From: Bhargavaea ginsengi
GTDB lineage: Bacteria > Bacillota > Bacilli > Bacillales_A > Planococcaceae
Length of the DNA stretch: 46,737 nucleotides
Direction: 5' to 3'
Assembly (NCBI RefSeq): GCF_900109165.1
Contig: NZ_FNZF01000009.1
Coordinates: forward strand, 1 to 46,737
Under the pieces are notes generated by a model. The model was given only the letters and a program-made list of their open reading frames with translations. It ran no database searches and was not told where the DNA came from. Positions 39,627 through 46,737 of the stretch are shown here, in pieces. Numbering within the stretch: the first letter of the stretch is position 1; the number at the start of each line of letters is the position of its first letter. Made by a program: the position numbers and the translations under genes.

Positions 39627-40508
39627 TTACCCGAGATGGTAGGCCTGGTAAATATCCCGCTTCGGCTCACCGCGTTCTTTTGCTGTAATTTTGATGGCCT
39701 CCTTAGACGGAACACCTTCACGCTCAATAACCGCCTCTACATGCGCCTTTTGTGAGAGGCCGGCCCACCATTCCGTTTCCTCCTCGGCACGCTGGACAAC
39801 TTCCGCATCAGCGCCTTCGACGACGATGCAGAATTCCCCTTTCAGGTCGGATGATTCGGCATAGGCGACCGCTTCCCGGGCTGTGCCCCGCAGAATCTCC
39901 TCGAACTTTTTTGTCAGTTCCCGGACAAGCGCGACCCGCCGCTCAGCTCCAAAGGCGGTCTCTAAGTCCCGGAGCGACTCTTTCAGCCGGTGAGGGGACT
40001 CGTAGAAAATCACCGTCTCCCCTCGCAAGGCAAGCTTTCCGAACAGTTCACGCCGGTCGTTTTTCTTCCTCGGCGGGAATCCGTGGAACAAAAACGGCTG
40101 AGCCGGCAAACCTGAAGCAATCAGTGCCGACAGCGCCGCGTTGGCTCCGGGCACCGGAACGACGGCATAGCCTTCCACGATTGCCCGGGCGGCAATGTCC
40201 GCCCCGGGGTCCGAGATGCACGGCATACCCGCATCACTGACGAGGGCCACATCTTCACCGCCCGAGAGCACGGACAAAATCCGGTCACCGCCTTCTTTCA
40301 GGTTGTGCTCATGGTAGCTGAGGAGTGATGTATGGATATCAAAGTGATTCAGCAGTTTTTTCGTATTCCGTGTGTCTTCCGCCGCAATGATCGCTGATTC
40401 CTTCAGGATCCGGATTGCGCGGTAGGTGATGTCCTCCAGATTGCCGATCGGCGTCCCTACGAGATAAAGCTTTCCGCCCGGGTCCTGTACACTCCGCTGG
40501 GATTTCAC
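39627..40508 (-). CDS. rsmI: 16S rRNA C1402 2'-O-methyltransferase
   Basis: RsmI methylates the ribose of C1402 in the decoding centre. The 293-residue protein is a tetrapyrrole-methylase-fold enzyme with LYLVGTPIGNLEDITYRAI at its start, the AEDTRNTKKLL segment, LVSDAGMPCISDPG (about 89-102), PVPGANAALSALIASGL and the FHGFPPRKK loop. The start is GTG at 40508, overlapping the yazA stop as GTGA with GGAGG nine bases upstream, so translation is coupled. Confidence 0.96.
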   Translation of the reverse strand: MKSQRSVQDPGGKLYLVGTPIGNLEDITYRAIRILKESAIIAAEDTRNTKKLLNHFDIHTSLLSYHEHNLKEGGDRILSVLSGGEDVALVSDAGMPCISDPGADIAARAIVEGYAVVPVPGANAALSALIASGLPAQPFLFHGFPPRKKNDRRELFGKLALRGETVIFYESPHRLKESLRDLETAFGAERRVALVRELTKKFEEILRGTAREAVAYAESSDLKGEFCIVVEGADAEVVQRAEEETEWWAGLSQKAHVEAVIEREGVPSKEAIKITAKERGEPKRDIYQAYHLG

Positions 40509-40783
40509 GGTCGACCGCCTCCATTCCGTTTCATATAGTCGATCTTCTCTGACCGTCTGAGCTGCTTGAACGCGTATTCCGCGCGCATCGCCTCCTGCTT
40601 GGTTCCGAACGGTTCATGGAAGATACAGCGGACGGGACGGCGCGGCCTGGTGTATTTCGCGCCTTTGCCCTCATTGTGCGCCTTTACCCGGCGTTCCAGA
40701 TTGTTCGTATAGCCCGCGTAGTACGTACCGTCCGAACATTCAAGCACGTATAGCACATGTTCAGCCTCAGGCTTCCTTTCCAT
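40505..40783 (-). CDS. yazA: GIY-YIG domain protein YazA
   Basis: This 92-residue protein is a stand-alone GIY-YIG nuclease domain of the UPF0213 family: [22 protein letters not shown] at its start with the conserved arginine, [16 protein letters not shown] in the middle and the catalytic-type Glu region [15 protein letters not shown]0213 members are not homing endonucleases in this context; a role in DNA or RNA processing is guessed but not established. The start at 40783 has GGGAG seven bases upstream. It overlaps trmN6 by 17 bases and rsmI by four, so it is embedded in the operon. Confidence 0.92.
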   Translation of the reverse strand: MERKPEAEHVLYVLECSDGTYYAGYTNNLERRVKAHNEGKGAKYTRPRRPVRCIFHEPFGTKQEAMRAEYAFKQLRRSEKIDYMKRNGGGRP

Positions 40784-41519
40784 ACAGCATCTCCCGGACC
40801 TCAGGCGTATAGGTTCCGTCATCCTCATAAACAAAGAGCGGCGGCAAGATCTTCAGATCCGGCTTGCCGTCTTTTGTGCCCTCGATCAGAAGCGTATTGG
40901 CCTCGCGTCCCCTCTTCGGATAGACAAAGCGGATCCGCTTCGGCTCCAGGCGGTGCTTCCTCATCGCCGTGACGATATCAAGAAGCCGTCCCGGCCGGTG
41001 GACAAATGCCGCCTTGCCGCCCTGCTTCAGGAGAGCGCTTGCGTTTTCGACGGCCTGGTCAAGCGTCAGATAAAGTTCATGTCTTGCGATGGCGACTTCC
41101 TCCAGCATGTTGCGGTCGCTCATTTCATTCGCCGGGAAGTAGGGCGGATTGCATGTCACCGTATCATGTTTTTCATGTCCCAGGATATCCGCGATTCCCT
41201 TGACGTCCGCTGTGATGATGCGGATCCGGTCCTCCAGAGAGTTCAGCCCGACGCTCCGCTCCGCCATATCCGACAGGCGTGGCTGCAGTTCGACACCGGT
41301 GATCGCCGCATTCGACCGCGCACTCAGAAACAGGGGGATCGCCCCGTTGCCTGTGCACAGGTCGATGATGCTCCCTGACCTGCGGATCGGCACATAGGCG
41401 AATTTCGCCAGCAGTACCGCATCCAGGGAAAACGAAAACACTTCCGGGCTCTGGATGATTTTCAAGCCCTCCGCAAGCAGATCGTCCAGCCGTTCATCTT
41501 TGTTCAGTTCTATGTTCAT
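40767..41519 (-). CDS. trmN6: tRNA1(Val) A37 N6-methyltransferase-type enzyme (YabB)
   Basis: TrmN6 methylates A37 next to the anticodon of tRNA-Val in Escherichia coli; YabB is the Firmicute relative. The 250-residue protein has a Rossmann SAM site ([19 protein letters not shown], about 50-68) and the N6-adenine methylase signature NPPYF (about 121-125). The start at 41519 has GGAGG eight bases upstream. It begins the trmN6-yazA-rsmI operon after the yabA terminator. Substrate specificity is inferred from family. Confidence 0.9.
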   Translation of the reverse strand: MNIELNKDERLDDLLAEGLKIIQSPEVFSFSLDAVLLAKFAYVPIRRSGSIIDLCTGNGAIPLFLSARSNAAITGVELQPRLSDMAERSVGLNSLEDRIRIITADVKGIADILGHEKHDTVTCNPPYFPANEMSDRNMLEEVAIARHELYLTLDQAVENASALLKQGGKAAFVHRPGRLLDIVTAMRKHRLEPKRIRFVYPKRGREANTLLIEGTKDGKPDLKILPPLFVYEDDGTYTPEVREMLYGKEA

Positions 41520-41568
41520 GACAATTGTCCTCCGTGAAACGATTTCTGATGCTGCGGATATCGGCCAC

Positions 41569-41612
41569 AAAAAGAAAAGACCGTATTCCGCCTGAAGCGG
41601 AACCGGTCTTTA
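41569..41612 (-). terminator. Rho-independent terminator overlapping the yabA stop
   Basis: AAAGACCG with inner TTCCGC pairs with GCGGAA and CGGTCTTT around a five-base loop; the minus strand continues TTCTTTTTG. The 5' arm overlaps the yabA stop codon. Confidence 0.85.
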
Positions 41613-41969
41613 TCCATTCTGCTTGTTCAGGAATGAGAGACAGAACAGGCAGTCCTCGCCCTTCCGCGAACTCCCGAAATGGACGTTGCAGACGTGGAAC
41701 CCTTCATTATAAAGGCGTGCGAGGTTGTCATGTCCCTCCCCGATATCCGCCGAATTCTGCTGATGCTTTTTCCCGGGCTTACGGCCCTTGACCTCCAGCT
41801 GCTTCTCGATCTCTTCCAGGCGGTTGCGGAGATGATGATTCTCAATCTGTAGAGCATGGTTCTCCTCCATCATCTGTGCAACCGATTCCTTCAGTTCGAC
41901 ATACTGGCGGTTGGCCGATTCAAGGTGTTGCCCGAATTCCATGACCTTATCCAAGAAATTCCGGTCCAT
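41610..41969 (-). CDS. yabA: Replication initiation control protein YabA
   Basis: YabA binds DnaA and the DnaN clamp to restrain over-initiation at oriC. The 119-residue protein has an N-terminal leucine-rich coiled coil for tetramerisation (about 1-60), a basic linker (KGRKPGKKH) and a C-terminal zinc-binding domain with [19 protein letters not shown]. The ATG at 41969 is preferred over the adjacent TTG because GGGGTG spacing is better. It lies between ricT and trmN6, near holB, as in B. subtilis. Confidence 0.95.
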   Translation of the reverse strand: MDRNFLDKVMEFGQHLESANRQYVELKESVAQMMEENHALQIENHHLRNRLEEIEKQLEVKGRKPGKKHQQNSADIGEGHDNLARLYNEGFHVCNVHFGSSRKGEDCLFCLSFLNKQNG

Positions 41970-41996
41970 CAATGCTCACACCCCATAATGATTACG

Positions 41997-42803
41997 TCAA
42001 ACCGATTGTAAAATTTCGTCCAGTGAGTAATCGATCACTTTTTTCTCACCTGACAGCTCAACCTGCAGCATGCGCTCAAGCAGATTGAGCCCGACAACCC
42101 TGCCTGCACCATCCGGTGTCGTGATGCGGGTGCCAACATCCGGCATGAGGCGTTTGGCTTCCTCATATTCGTCATTCTCGTATTTCAGGCAGCACATGAG
42201 CCTTCCGCATAGTCCTGAAATCTTGGACGGGTTCAGCGAGAGGTTCTGGTCCTTTGCCATCTTGATCGAGACCGGTTCGAAATCACCGAGGAATGTCGAA
42301 CAGCAGAGCATTCTGCCGCACGGCCCGATGCCGCCGAGCATCTTCGCTTCGTCGCGTACGCCGATCTGGCGCAGCTCGATCCTTGTCCGGAACACCGATG
42401 CAAGGTCCTTGACGAGGTTCCGGAAATCGACACGGCCGTCTGCTGTGAAATAGAAGATGATCTTGTTGCGGTCGAACGTATACTCCACATCGACCAGCTT
42501 CATCTCCAGGCCATGGTCCTCAATCTTTTTAGCTGCAATATCGAACGTCCGCGCGGATTCTTCCTCGTTTTCCCGTACAGATGCGCGGTCTTCCTCCGAT
42601 GCGGGCCGGACAATCATCTTGAGCGGAAGAACGATATCATCGCCGCTCATCTGCCGGACGGGGATCACGACCTTGCCGTACTCGACGCCGCGCGCCGTCT
42701 CGACTATGACGTAGTCCCCTTCTTCCAGGCGGTATTCACCCGGATCGAAATAATATATTTTACCCGCTTTCTTAAAGCGGACACCTACTACATTATAGAG
42801 CAT
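41997..42803 (-). CDS. ricT: Stage 0 / RNA-processing regulator RicT (YaaT, PSP1 family)
   Basis: RicT works with RicA and RicF as a [4Fe-4S]-containing complex that stimulates RNase Y and the Spo0A phosphorelay. The 268-residue PSP1-domain protein has two cysteine clusters, CGRMLCC (162-168) and CGRLMCC (199-205), that fit iron-sulfur ligation. The N-terminal VGVRFKKAGKIYYFDPG and DYVIVETARGVEYGKVV segments are typical. AGGAGGG precedes the ATG, which overlaps holB by 11 bases. ricA and ricF are elsewhere. Confidence 0.95.
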   Translation of the reverse strand: MLYNVVGVRFKKAGKIYYFDPGEYRLEEGDYVIVETARGVEYGKVVIPVRQMSGDDIVLPLKMIVRPASEEDRASVRENEEESARTFDIAAKKIEDHGLEMKLVDVEYTFDRNKIIFYFTADGRVDFRNLVKDLASVFRTRIELRQIGVRDEAKMLGGIGPCGRMLCCSTFLGDFEPVSIKMAKDQNLSLNPSKISGLCGRLMCCLKYENDEYEEAKRLMPDVGTRITTPDGAGRVVGLNLLERMLQVELSGEKKVIDYSLDEILQSV

Positions 42804-43797
42804 GTTGACCCTCCTGCATGTTGAGCACCAGTTGTTCCATGAGAAGCGTGCGGTTCATATTGCTTTGGAGGTTGCGTTTTGCCTTCAGGATGGCTTCGAG
42901 GATTGACGCAAGACGGCCGAATGTCAGCCGCAGCGCCATCTCTTCCCATCTTGCCCGGTTATCCGGATAGGCAAGCGACGTGGAGAGTCCCGCCTTTACC
43001 GCTGATATGTCGCGGTAGGCGAACAGGAGCAGATCCAGCCCCAGTTCGGTCTCGTCCTTCTCCTTGAAGAGCGGACCCCAGTCCGTCTGGATGAACAGCA
43101 GGACTTCCTGGATACTTTTATCCGATGCTTCCACCAATTTTATCACTGTCTTACGGGCCTGTCCAAACTGCTCATCCGATGCAAGCGCCAGAGCGCCATC
43201 CGGATCTGCGTTGATCATCGTGACTGTGGATGCCATCGAGCGGGTCACACCGCCTTCTGCGACAAGCTGCTCCAGAACCGCCTCCCTCGGCGGCGGTTGG
43301 AGATGGATCTCCTGGCACCTTGACCGGATCGTCGGCAGAATAGCGGACGATCGGTCTGTCAGGAGAAGGGCGGTCACTTCCCCTTCCGGTTCCTCGAGGA
43401 ACTTCAGAAGTGTGTTGGCTGCCGCTATGTTCATGCGGTCAGCCTGGTGAAGAATATAAATTTTTCGCCCGTCCTCGATCCCCGTCTTGTTCAGCTTATA
43501 GATCAGGTCTGAAATCTGGCCTTTTTTGATGTCTTGTCCATCCGGCCGGATCTGTGTGACGTTGGGATGGTTGTCCTCCCGGATTCTCCGGCAATTCCGG
43601 CATACACCGCAGGGCTTGCCGCCGGCGGATTCCGGGCAAAGGAGAAGCTGAGTAAAAAAACGGGCAAGTGCTTCTTTTCCTGCTCCCTTCACACCTTCGA
43701 AAAGATAGGCATGGGCGACGCGTCCGGAAGCTGCGGATCCCCCGAGCAGCGAGGTGGCTTTGGGCTGCCGTGCCAGGATGCTGTATTCGGTTTCCAT
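42793..43797 (-). CDS. holB: DNA polymerase III subunit delta'
   Basis: Delta' is part of the clamp loader that places DnaN on DNA. The 334-residue AAA+ protein has a P-loop-like GVKGAGKEALAR (about 35-46), a zinc knuckle with CPESAGGKPCGVCRNC, LHQADRMNIAAANTLLKFLEEP and the SRC motif (RSRCQEI). AGGGGGAGA precedes the ATG. It lies 67 bases after darA; in B. subtilis yaaR is between the two, but is absent here. Confidence 0.95.
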   Translation of the reverse strand: METEYSILARQPKATSLLGGSAASGRVAHAYLFEGVKGAGKEALARFFTQLLLCPESAGGKPCGVCRNCRRIREDNHPNVTQIRPDGQDIKKGQISDLIYKLNKTGIEDGRKIYILHQADRMNIAAANTLLKFLEEPEGEVTALLLTDRSSAILPTIRSRCQEIHLQPPPREAVLEQLVAEGGVTRSMASTVTMINADPDGALALASDEQFGQARKTVIKLVEASDKSIQEVLLFIQTDWGPLFKEKDETELGLDLLLFAYRDISAVKAGLSTSLAYPDNRARWEEMALRLTFGRLASILEAILKAKRNLQSNMNRTLLMEQLVLNMQEGQHAL

Positions 43798-43864
43798 CGG
43801 CGTCTCCCCCTGTTTGAAAAATCCCGTGTCCGGAAGTCACACGGGCACGGGTGGTCGTTTTGAA

Positions 43865-44242
<378 letters not shown>

Positions 44243-44875
44243 TTACTTCATGCGACTTTTTATGGCGGCCCAGGCAACTTCGGCTGTATCTTCAAGGTTT
44301 TTCGTTGCATCGACCAAGACCACCCGCTCCGGTTCCCTCTCTGCGATCCTCAGGTATTCGGAGCGGACCTTTCTGTGGAAGCCAAGCCCTTCGGCATCCA
44401 GACGGTTCACTTCATGTCCCCGCCCCTCACTGATCCGCCGGATGCCCTCTTCCGCCGGAACATCCAGGAGAATCGTGAGGTCGGGCATCGTGTCCCCGAT
44501 TGCAAAGCGGTTGATCGAGCGGACTTCTTCGGTACCGATGCCGCGCGCAGCGCCCTGATAGGCGATTGAACTATCGATGAAACGGTCACAGAGGACGACC
44601 TTGCCGGCCTCAAGTGCCGGGATGATCTTTTCGATGAGATGCTGTCGGCGGGCTGCCGCATAAAGCAGCGCTTCCGTCCGCGCTTCCATCTCCGTATGAT
44701 CATTATCGAGAATGATCTCCCGGATTTTCTCTGATATCCTGATGCCGCCCGGCTCACGGGTCTTCAGGAAATCGGTACCCGAATTTTCCAGGCGTCGGGC
44801 CAGGATTTCCAGAACGGATGTCTTCCCTGCTCCGTCGGGTCCTTCCAGTGTGATGAACAAACCGTTTTTCTTCAT
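44243..44875 (-). CDS. tmk: Thymidylate kinase
   Basis: Tmk phosphorylates dTMP to dTDP for DNA synthesis. The 210-residue P-loop kinase has GPDGAGKT (12-19), TREPGGIRISEKIRE and the DRFIDSSIAYQGAARG segment, with DVPAEEGIRRISEGRG as the lid region. GGAGG lies eight bases before the ATG. It starts three bases after yaaO ends and is likely cotranscribed with it and darA. Confidence 0.97.
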   Translation of the reverse strand: MKKNGLFITLEGPDGAGKTSVLEILARRLENSGTDFLKTREPGGIRISEKIREIILDNDHTEMEARTEALLYAAARRQHLIEKIIPALEAGKVVLCDRFIDSSIAYQGAARGIGTEEVRSINRFAIGDTMPDLTILLDVPAEEGIRRISEGRGHEVNRLDAEGLGFHRKVRSEYLRIAEREPERVVLVDATKNLEDTAEVAWAAIKSRMK

Positions 44876-44878
44876 ATA

Positions 44879-46318
44879 TTATGCCTCCGTTGACTGTTGT
44901 GAGACCAAGATTTTTTGTTCGCCCAGCCGGTGGGTTCCCTGGAACGCCGTGCCGGCCGTAAGATGGGTACGCAGCATGCCGATCGTCTCGCAAGTGACGG
45001 GTTCGCCCGGCAAAAGCAGCGGGATGCCCGGCGGATATGGAATGACCGAGGCCGAGGAAATTCGCCCCGCCGATTCGCGGTAGTCAATCCACTCGGACAT
45101 CTTTCCTGGTTCGATAACCGGAGGCCCGTCCGCCGCTTTGATCGACGGATTCGCGGCTGGAGCCTGCGGTTCGTATACGTCCACACCGGGACCAAGTGAT
45201 TGCATGGCCCTCCGAACTGCCCCCAGCACATCCTGCAGGCGCGGATCATGCCCGTTCTTGATGAGGGGCAGGATAAGCAGTGCCTGTTGGGGATCCGACA
45301 GTTCAGCGTGCACGCCTTGTTGCGCCAATGAATTCGCGAGTGCGTTTCCCGTATGCCCGTCTGCGCGAAGAAGCAGTTTGAGCGGATCATGCGTGGATAT
45401 GGTAGCCAGTCCTTCTATAGCTGCGAACCCGCTGATTAGTGCATGCCTGAACAACAGGAAGTCCTGCAAATCTTCTTCTGTATAAGTGGCAAGATAATGC
45501 CTTGCATCATCAAGCGACGCCATAAGCGGATAGGACGGGCTGCTCGATTGGAGCATGCCGAGGTAATGTCCGATGCGCTCTGCCTCAATCAGAGAGCCAT
45601 GCGCCACATGAAGATAAGAAGCCATCGTCATGGCAGGCAGTGTTTTATGGGCGGACTGGACGACCACATCCGCCCCCTGCGCAAGCGATGGCTCCGGAAA
45701 AGGTTCGCCGATTCCGAAATGCGCCCCATGCGCCTCGTCGACGAGAAGCGGCATGCCCTTGCCGTGGCAGATCTCGGCAATCTCGCGCAGATGCGGGGAC
45801 ACCGTCCCGTAATAGGATGGATTGGTCAACACAACCGCTTTGGCTTCCGGATAGCTCCGGACGGCCTCGCGAATCAGTGATGCCTCCGGATGTCCGGGTG
45901 TGAGGGTTAGCGGTTCCCAAACAGGATCAATATACACAGGCCGCGCCCCGGCGAGTGCGAGGCCATGAAAAACTGACTTGTGTGCATTGCGCTGCACAAT
46001 GATGCGGTCCCCCGGACGGCAAGCCGCAAGGATCATCGCCAGATTTCCTGCCGTTGAACCGTTGATGAGGAAAAAGCTCTGCCTTGCCCCATACGCATCC
46101 GCCAGAAGCCCCTGGGCTTCCCGTATCGGTCCCTCCGGCGCATGGAGGTCATCCAGCCCCGGGAGTTCCGTCAGGTCCCAGGCCATCATTCCCCGGACTG
46201 CTTCCGGCAACCCCGTCAGCTTCCCGTTTTTATGTCCTGGTACATGGAAGGATACCGGACTTCGACCTGCAAATTCCTCCAGCATATCGGCCACCGGCCT
46301 CCGCGACTGACTGCTCAT
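44879..46318 (-). CDS. yaaO: PLP-dependent Orn/Lys/Arg decarboxylase family protein YaaO
   Basis: This 479-residue protein belongs to the bacterial Orn/Lys/Arg decarboxylase family (group III, aspartate aminotransferase fold). Residues visible are VSFHVPGHKNGK at the start, LINGSTAGNLAMILA, VDEAHGAHFG and the PLP-lysine segment VQSAHKTLPAMTMAS. The C-terminal part is shorter than in E. coli inducible decarboxylases, as in YaaO and SpeA-like Firmicute proteins. Which amino acid it decarboxylates cannot be told. AAAGGGG lies eight bases before the ATG at 46318. The extended -10 promoter is just upstream. Confidence 0.9.
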   Translation of the reverse strand: MSSQSRRPVADMLEEFAGRSPVSFHVPGHKNGKLTGLPEAVRGMMAWDLTELPGLDDLHAPEGPIREAQGLLADAYGARQSFFLINGSTAGNLAMILAACRPGDRIIVQRNAHKSVFHGLALAGARPVYIDPVWEPLTLTPGHPEASLIREAVRSYPEAKAVVLTNPSYYGTVSPHLREIAEICHGKGMPLLVDEAHGAHFGIGEPFPEPSLAQGADVVVQSAHKTLPAMTMASYLHVAHGSLIEAERIGHYLGMLQSSSPSYPLMASLDDARHYLATYTEEDLQDFLLFRHALISGFAAIEGLATISTHDPLKLLLRADGHTGNALANSLAQQGVHAELSDPQQALLILPLIKNGHDPRLQDVLGAVRRAMQSLGPGVDVYEPQAPAANPSIKAADGPPVIEPGKMSEWIDYRESAGRISSASVIPYPPGIPLLLPGEPVTCETIGMLRTHLTAGTAFQGTHRLGEQKILVSQQSTEA

Positions 46319-46366
46319 TGCCAAAACCCCTTTATCCGTTTATCGGACGGATCTGTTGATGGGTTC

Positions 46367-46375
46367 ATTATAACA
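46367..46375 (-). promoter_or_regulatory. Extended -10 sigma-A promoter of yaaO
   Basis: TGTTATAAT on the minus strand is a perfect extended -10, about 50 bases upstream of yaaO. No clear -35 is seen. The rest of the 312-base gap to the 5S gene (46376-46597) shows no gene; it corresponds to the site of csfB-xpaC-yaaN in B. subtilis. Confidence 0.6.
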
Positions 46376-46597
46376 CGGCCGGTACCCGCAGAAGCGGAAG
46401 GCCCTTAAGGGCTGGCTGCGAGGAGTTTGCCCTGGCAAAAGAGATGGAACAAGGGCTAATATTAGTGCTCAGACAATCCTGTTAGGTTTGATTTGATCTG
46501 GCCGCATTTGATTAAAGCGCTCAGCAGGCTTCAACCATCGCTTGCCGTATATCTATGAGCGTTCGCAAGGATGAGTCCTGCGGACTGTTTTTCCGCA

Positions 46598-46627
46598 CAA
46601 AAAAACCGCCTCCATAAGGAGACGGCC
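46598..46627 (-). terminator. Rho-independent terminator of the rRNA operon
   Basis: GCCGTCTCC pairs with GGAGGCGGT around a short loop (one G-U pair), followed on the minus strand by a run of T residues. It lies just past the 5S rRNA 3' end. Confidence 0.9.
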
Positions 46628-46630
46628 TTG

Positions 46631-46737
<107 letters not shown>

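Noticed and set aside
40505-40783. yazA as a homing endonuclease or mobile gene
   Set aside because: It has a GIY-YIG domain, but it is the stand-alone UPF0213 form in its conserved trmN6-yazA-rsmI operon position, with overlaps to both neighbours.

Overview
The window comes from a moderately GC-rich endospore-forming Firmicute of the order Bacillales. Gene order follows the Bacillus subtilis origin-proximal block from rrnA-yaaO to yacD, but read on the minus strand. The abrB, veg, spoVG, ctc and spoIIE control regions all look Bacillus-like. GC content, which I estimate by eye at somewhat above 50%, and several missing B. subtilis genes suggest a Planococcaceae/Caryophanaceae relative rather than Bacillus itself. 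That placement is inference.

Layout, read in the direction of transcription from the high-coordinate end. The 3' part of a 5S rRNA gene and its terminator (46.6-46.7 kb) come first. Then a DNA and nucleotide maintenance cluster: yaaO, tmk, darA, holB, ricT, yabA (41.6-46.3 kb), followed by trmN6, yazA, rsmI (39.6-41.5 kb). abrB stands alone on the plus strand (39.1 kb), divergent from metS. Next are metS, tatD, yabE, rnmV, rsmA, veg, sspF, ispE, purR, ridA, spoVG (28.9-38.8 kb). A class B penicillin-binding lipoprotein of the PBP2a/PBP3 type sits between spoVG and glmU. glmU and prs follow. The prs terminator carries an apparently complete group IIC intron (21950-24122) inserted in its T-run. 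After it come ctc, pth, fin, mfd, spoVT, a SpoVB/MurJ-like flippase, yabN, rqcP, then yabP, yabQ, divIC and yabR. A lone elongator tRNA-Met lies on the plus strand (9.6 kb). The last genes are spoIIE, tilS, hpt, ftsH, coaX, hslO and a yacD-like PPIase (0.1-9.4 kb).

The genes are mostly housekeeping: tRNA and rRNA modification, translation, replication control, nucleotide precursors, cell-wall precursors and proteostasis. Sporulation genes are threaded among them: spoIIE, fin, spoVT, yabP, yabQ, sspF and spoVG. Promoter elements readable by eye suggest a full regulatory cascade: sigma-A, sigma-H (spoVG), Spo0A (abrB, spoIIE), sigma-B (ctc), sigma-E (yabP) and sigma-G (spoVT). Start codons were chosen by Shine-Dalgarno spacing, and several genes use GTG or TTG.

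The least ordinary features are the group IIC intron that splits the prs terminator T-run, the PBP2a-like lipoprotein in the spoVG-glmU gap, three copies of a dispersed GC-rich intergenic repeat, and the loss of several genes that B. subtilis has in this block (yabG, yaaR, yabS, yabT, csfB-xpaC-yaaN). I found no CRISPR array, prophage, transposase gene or obvious new defence system.
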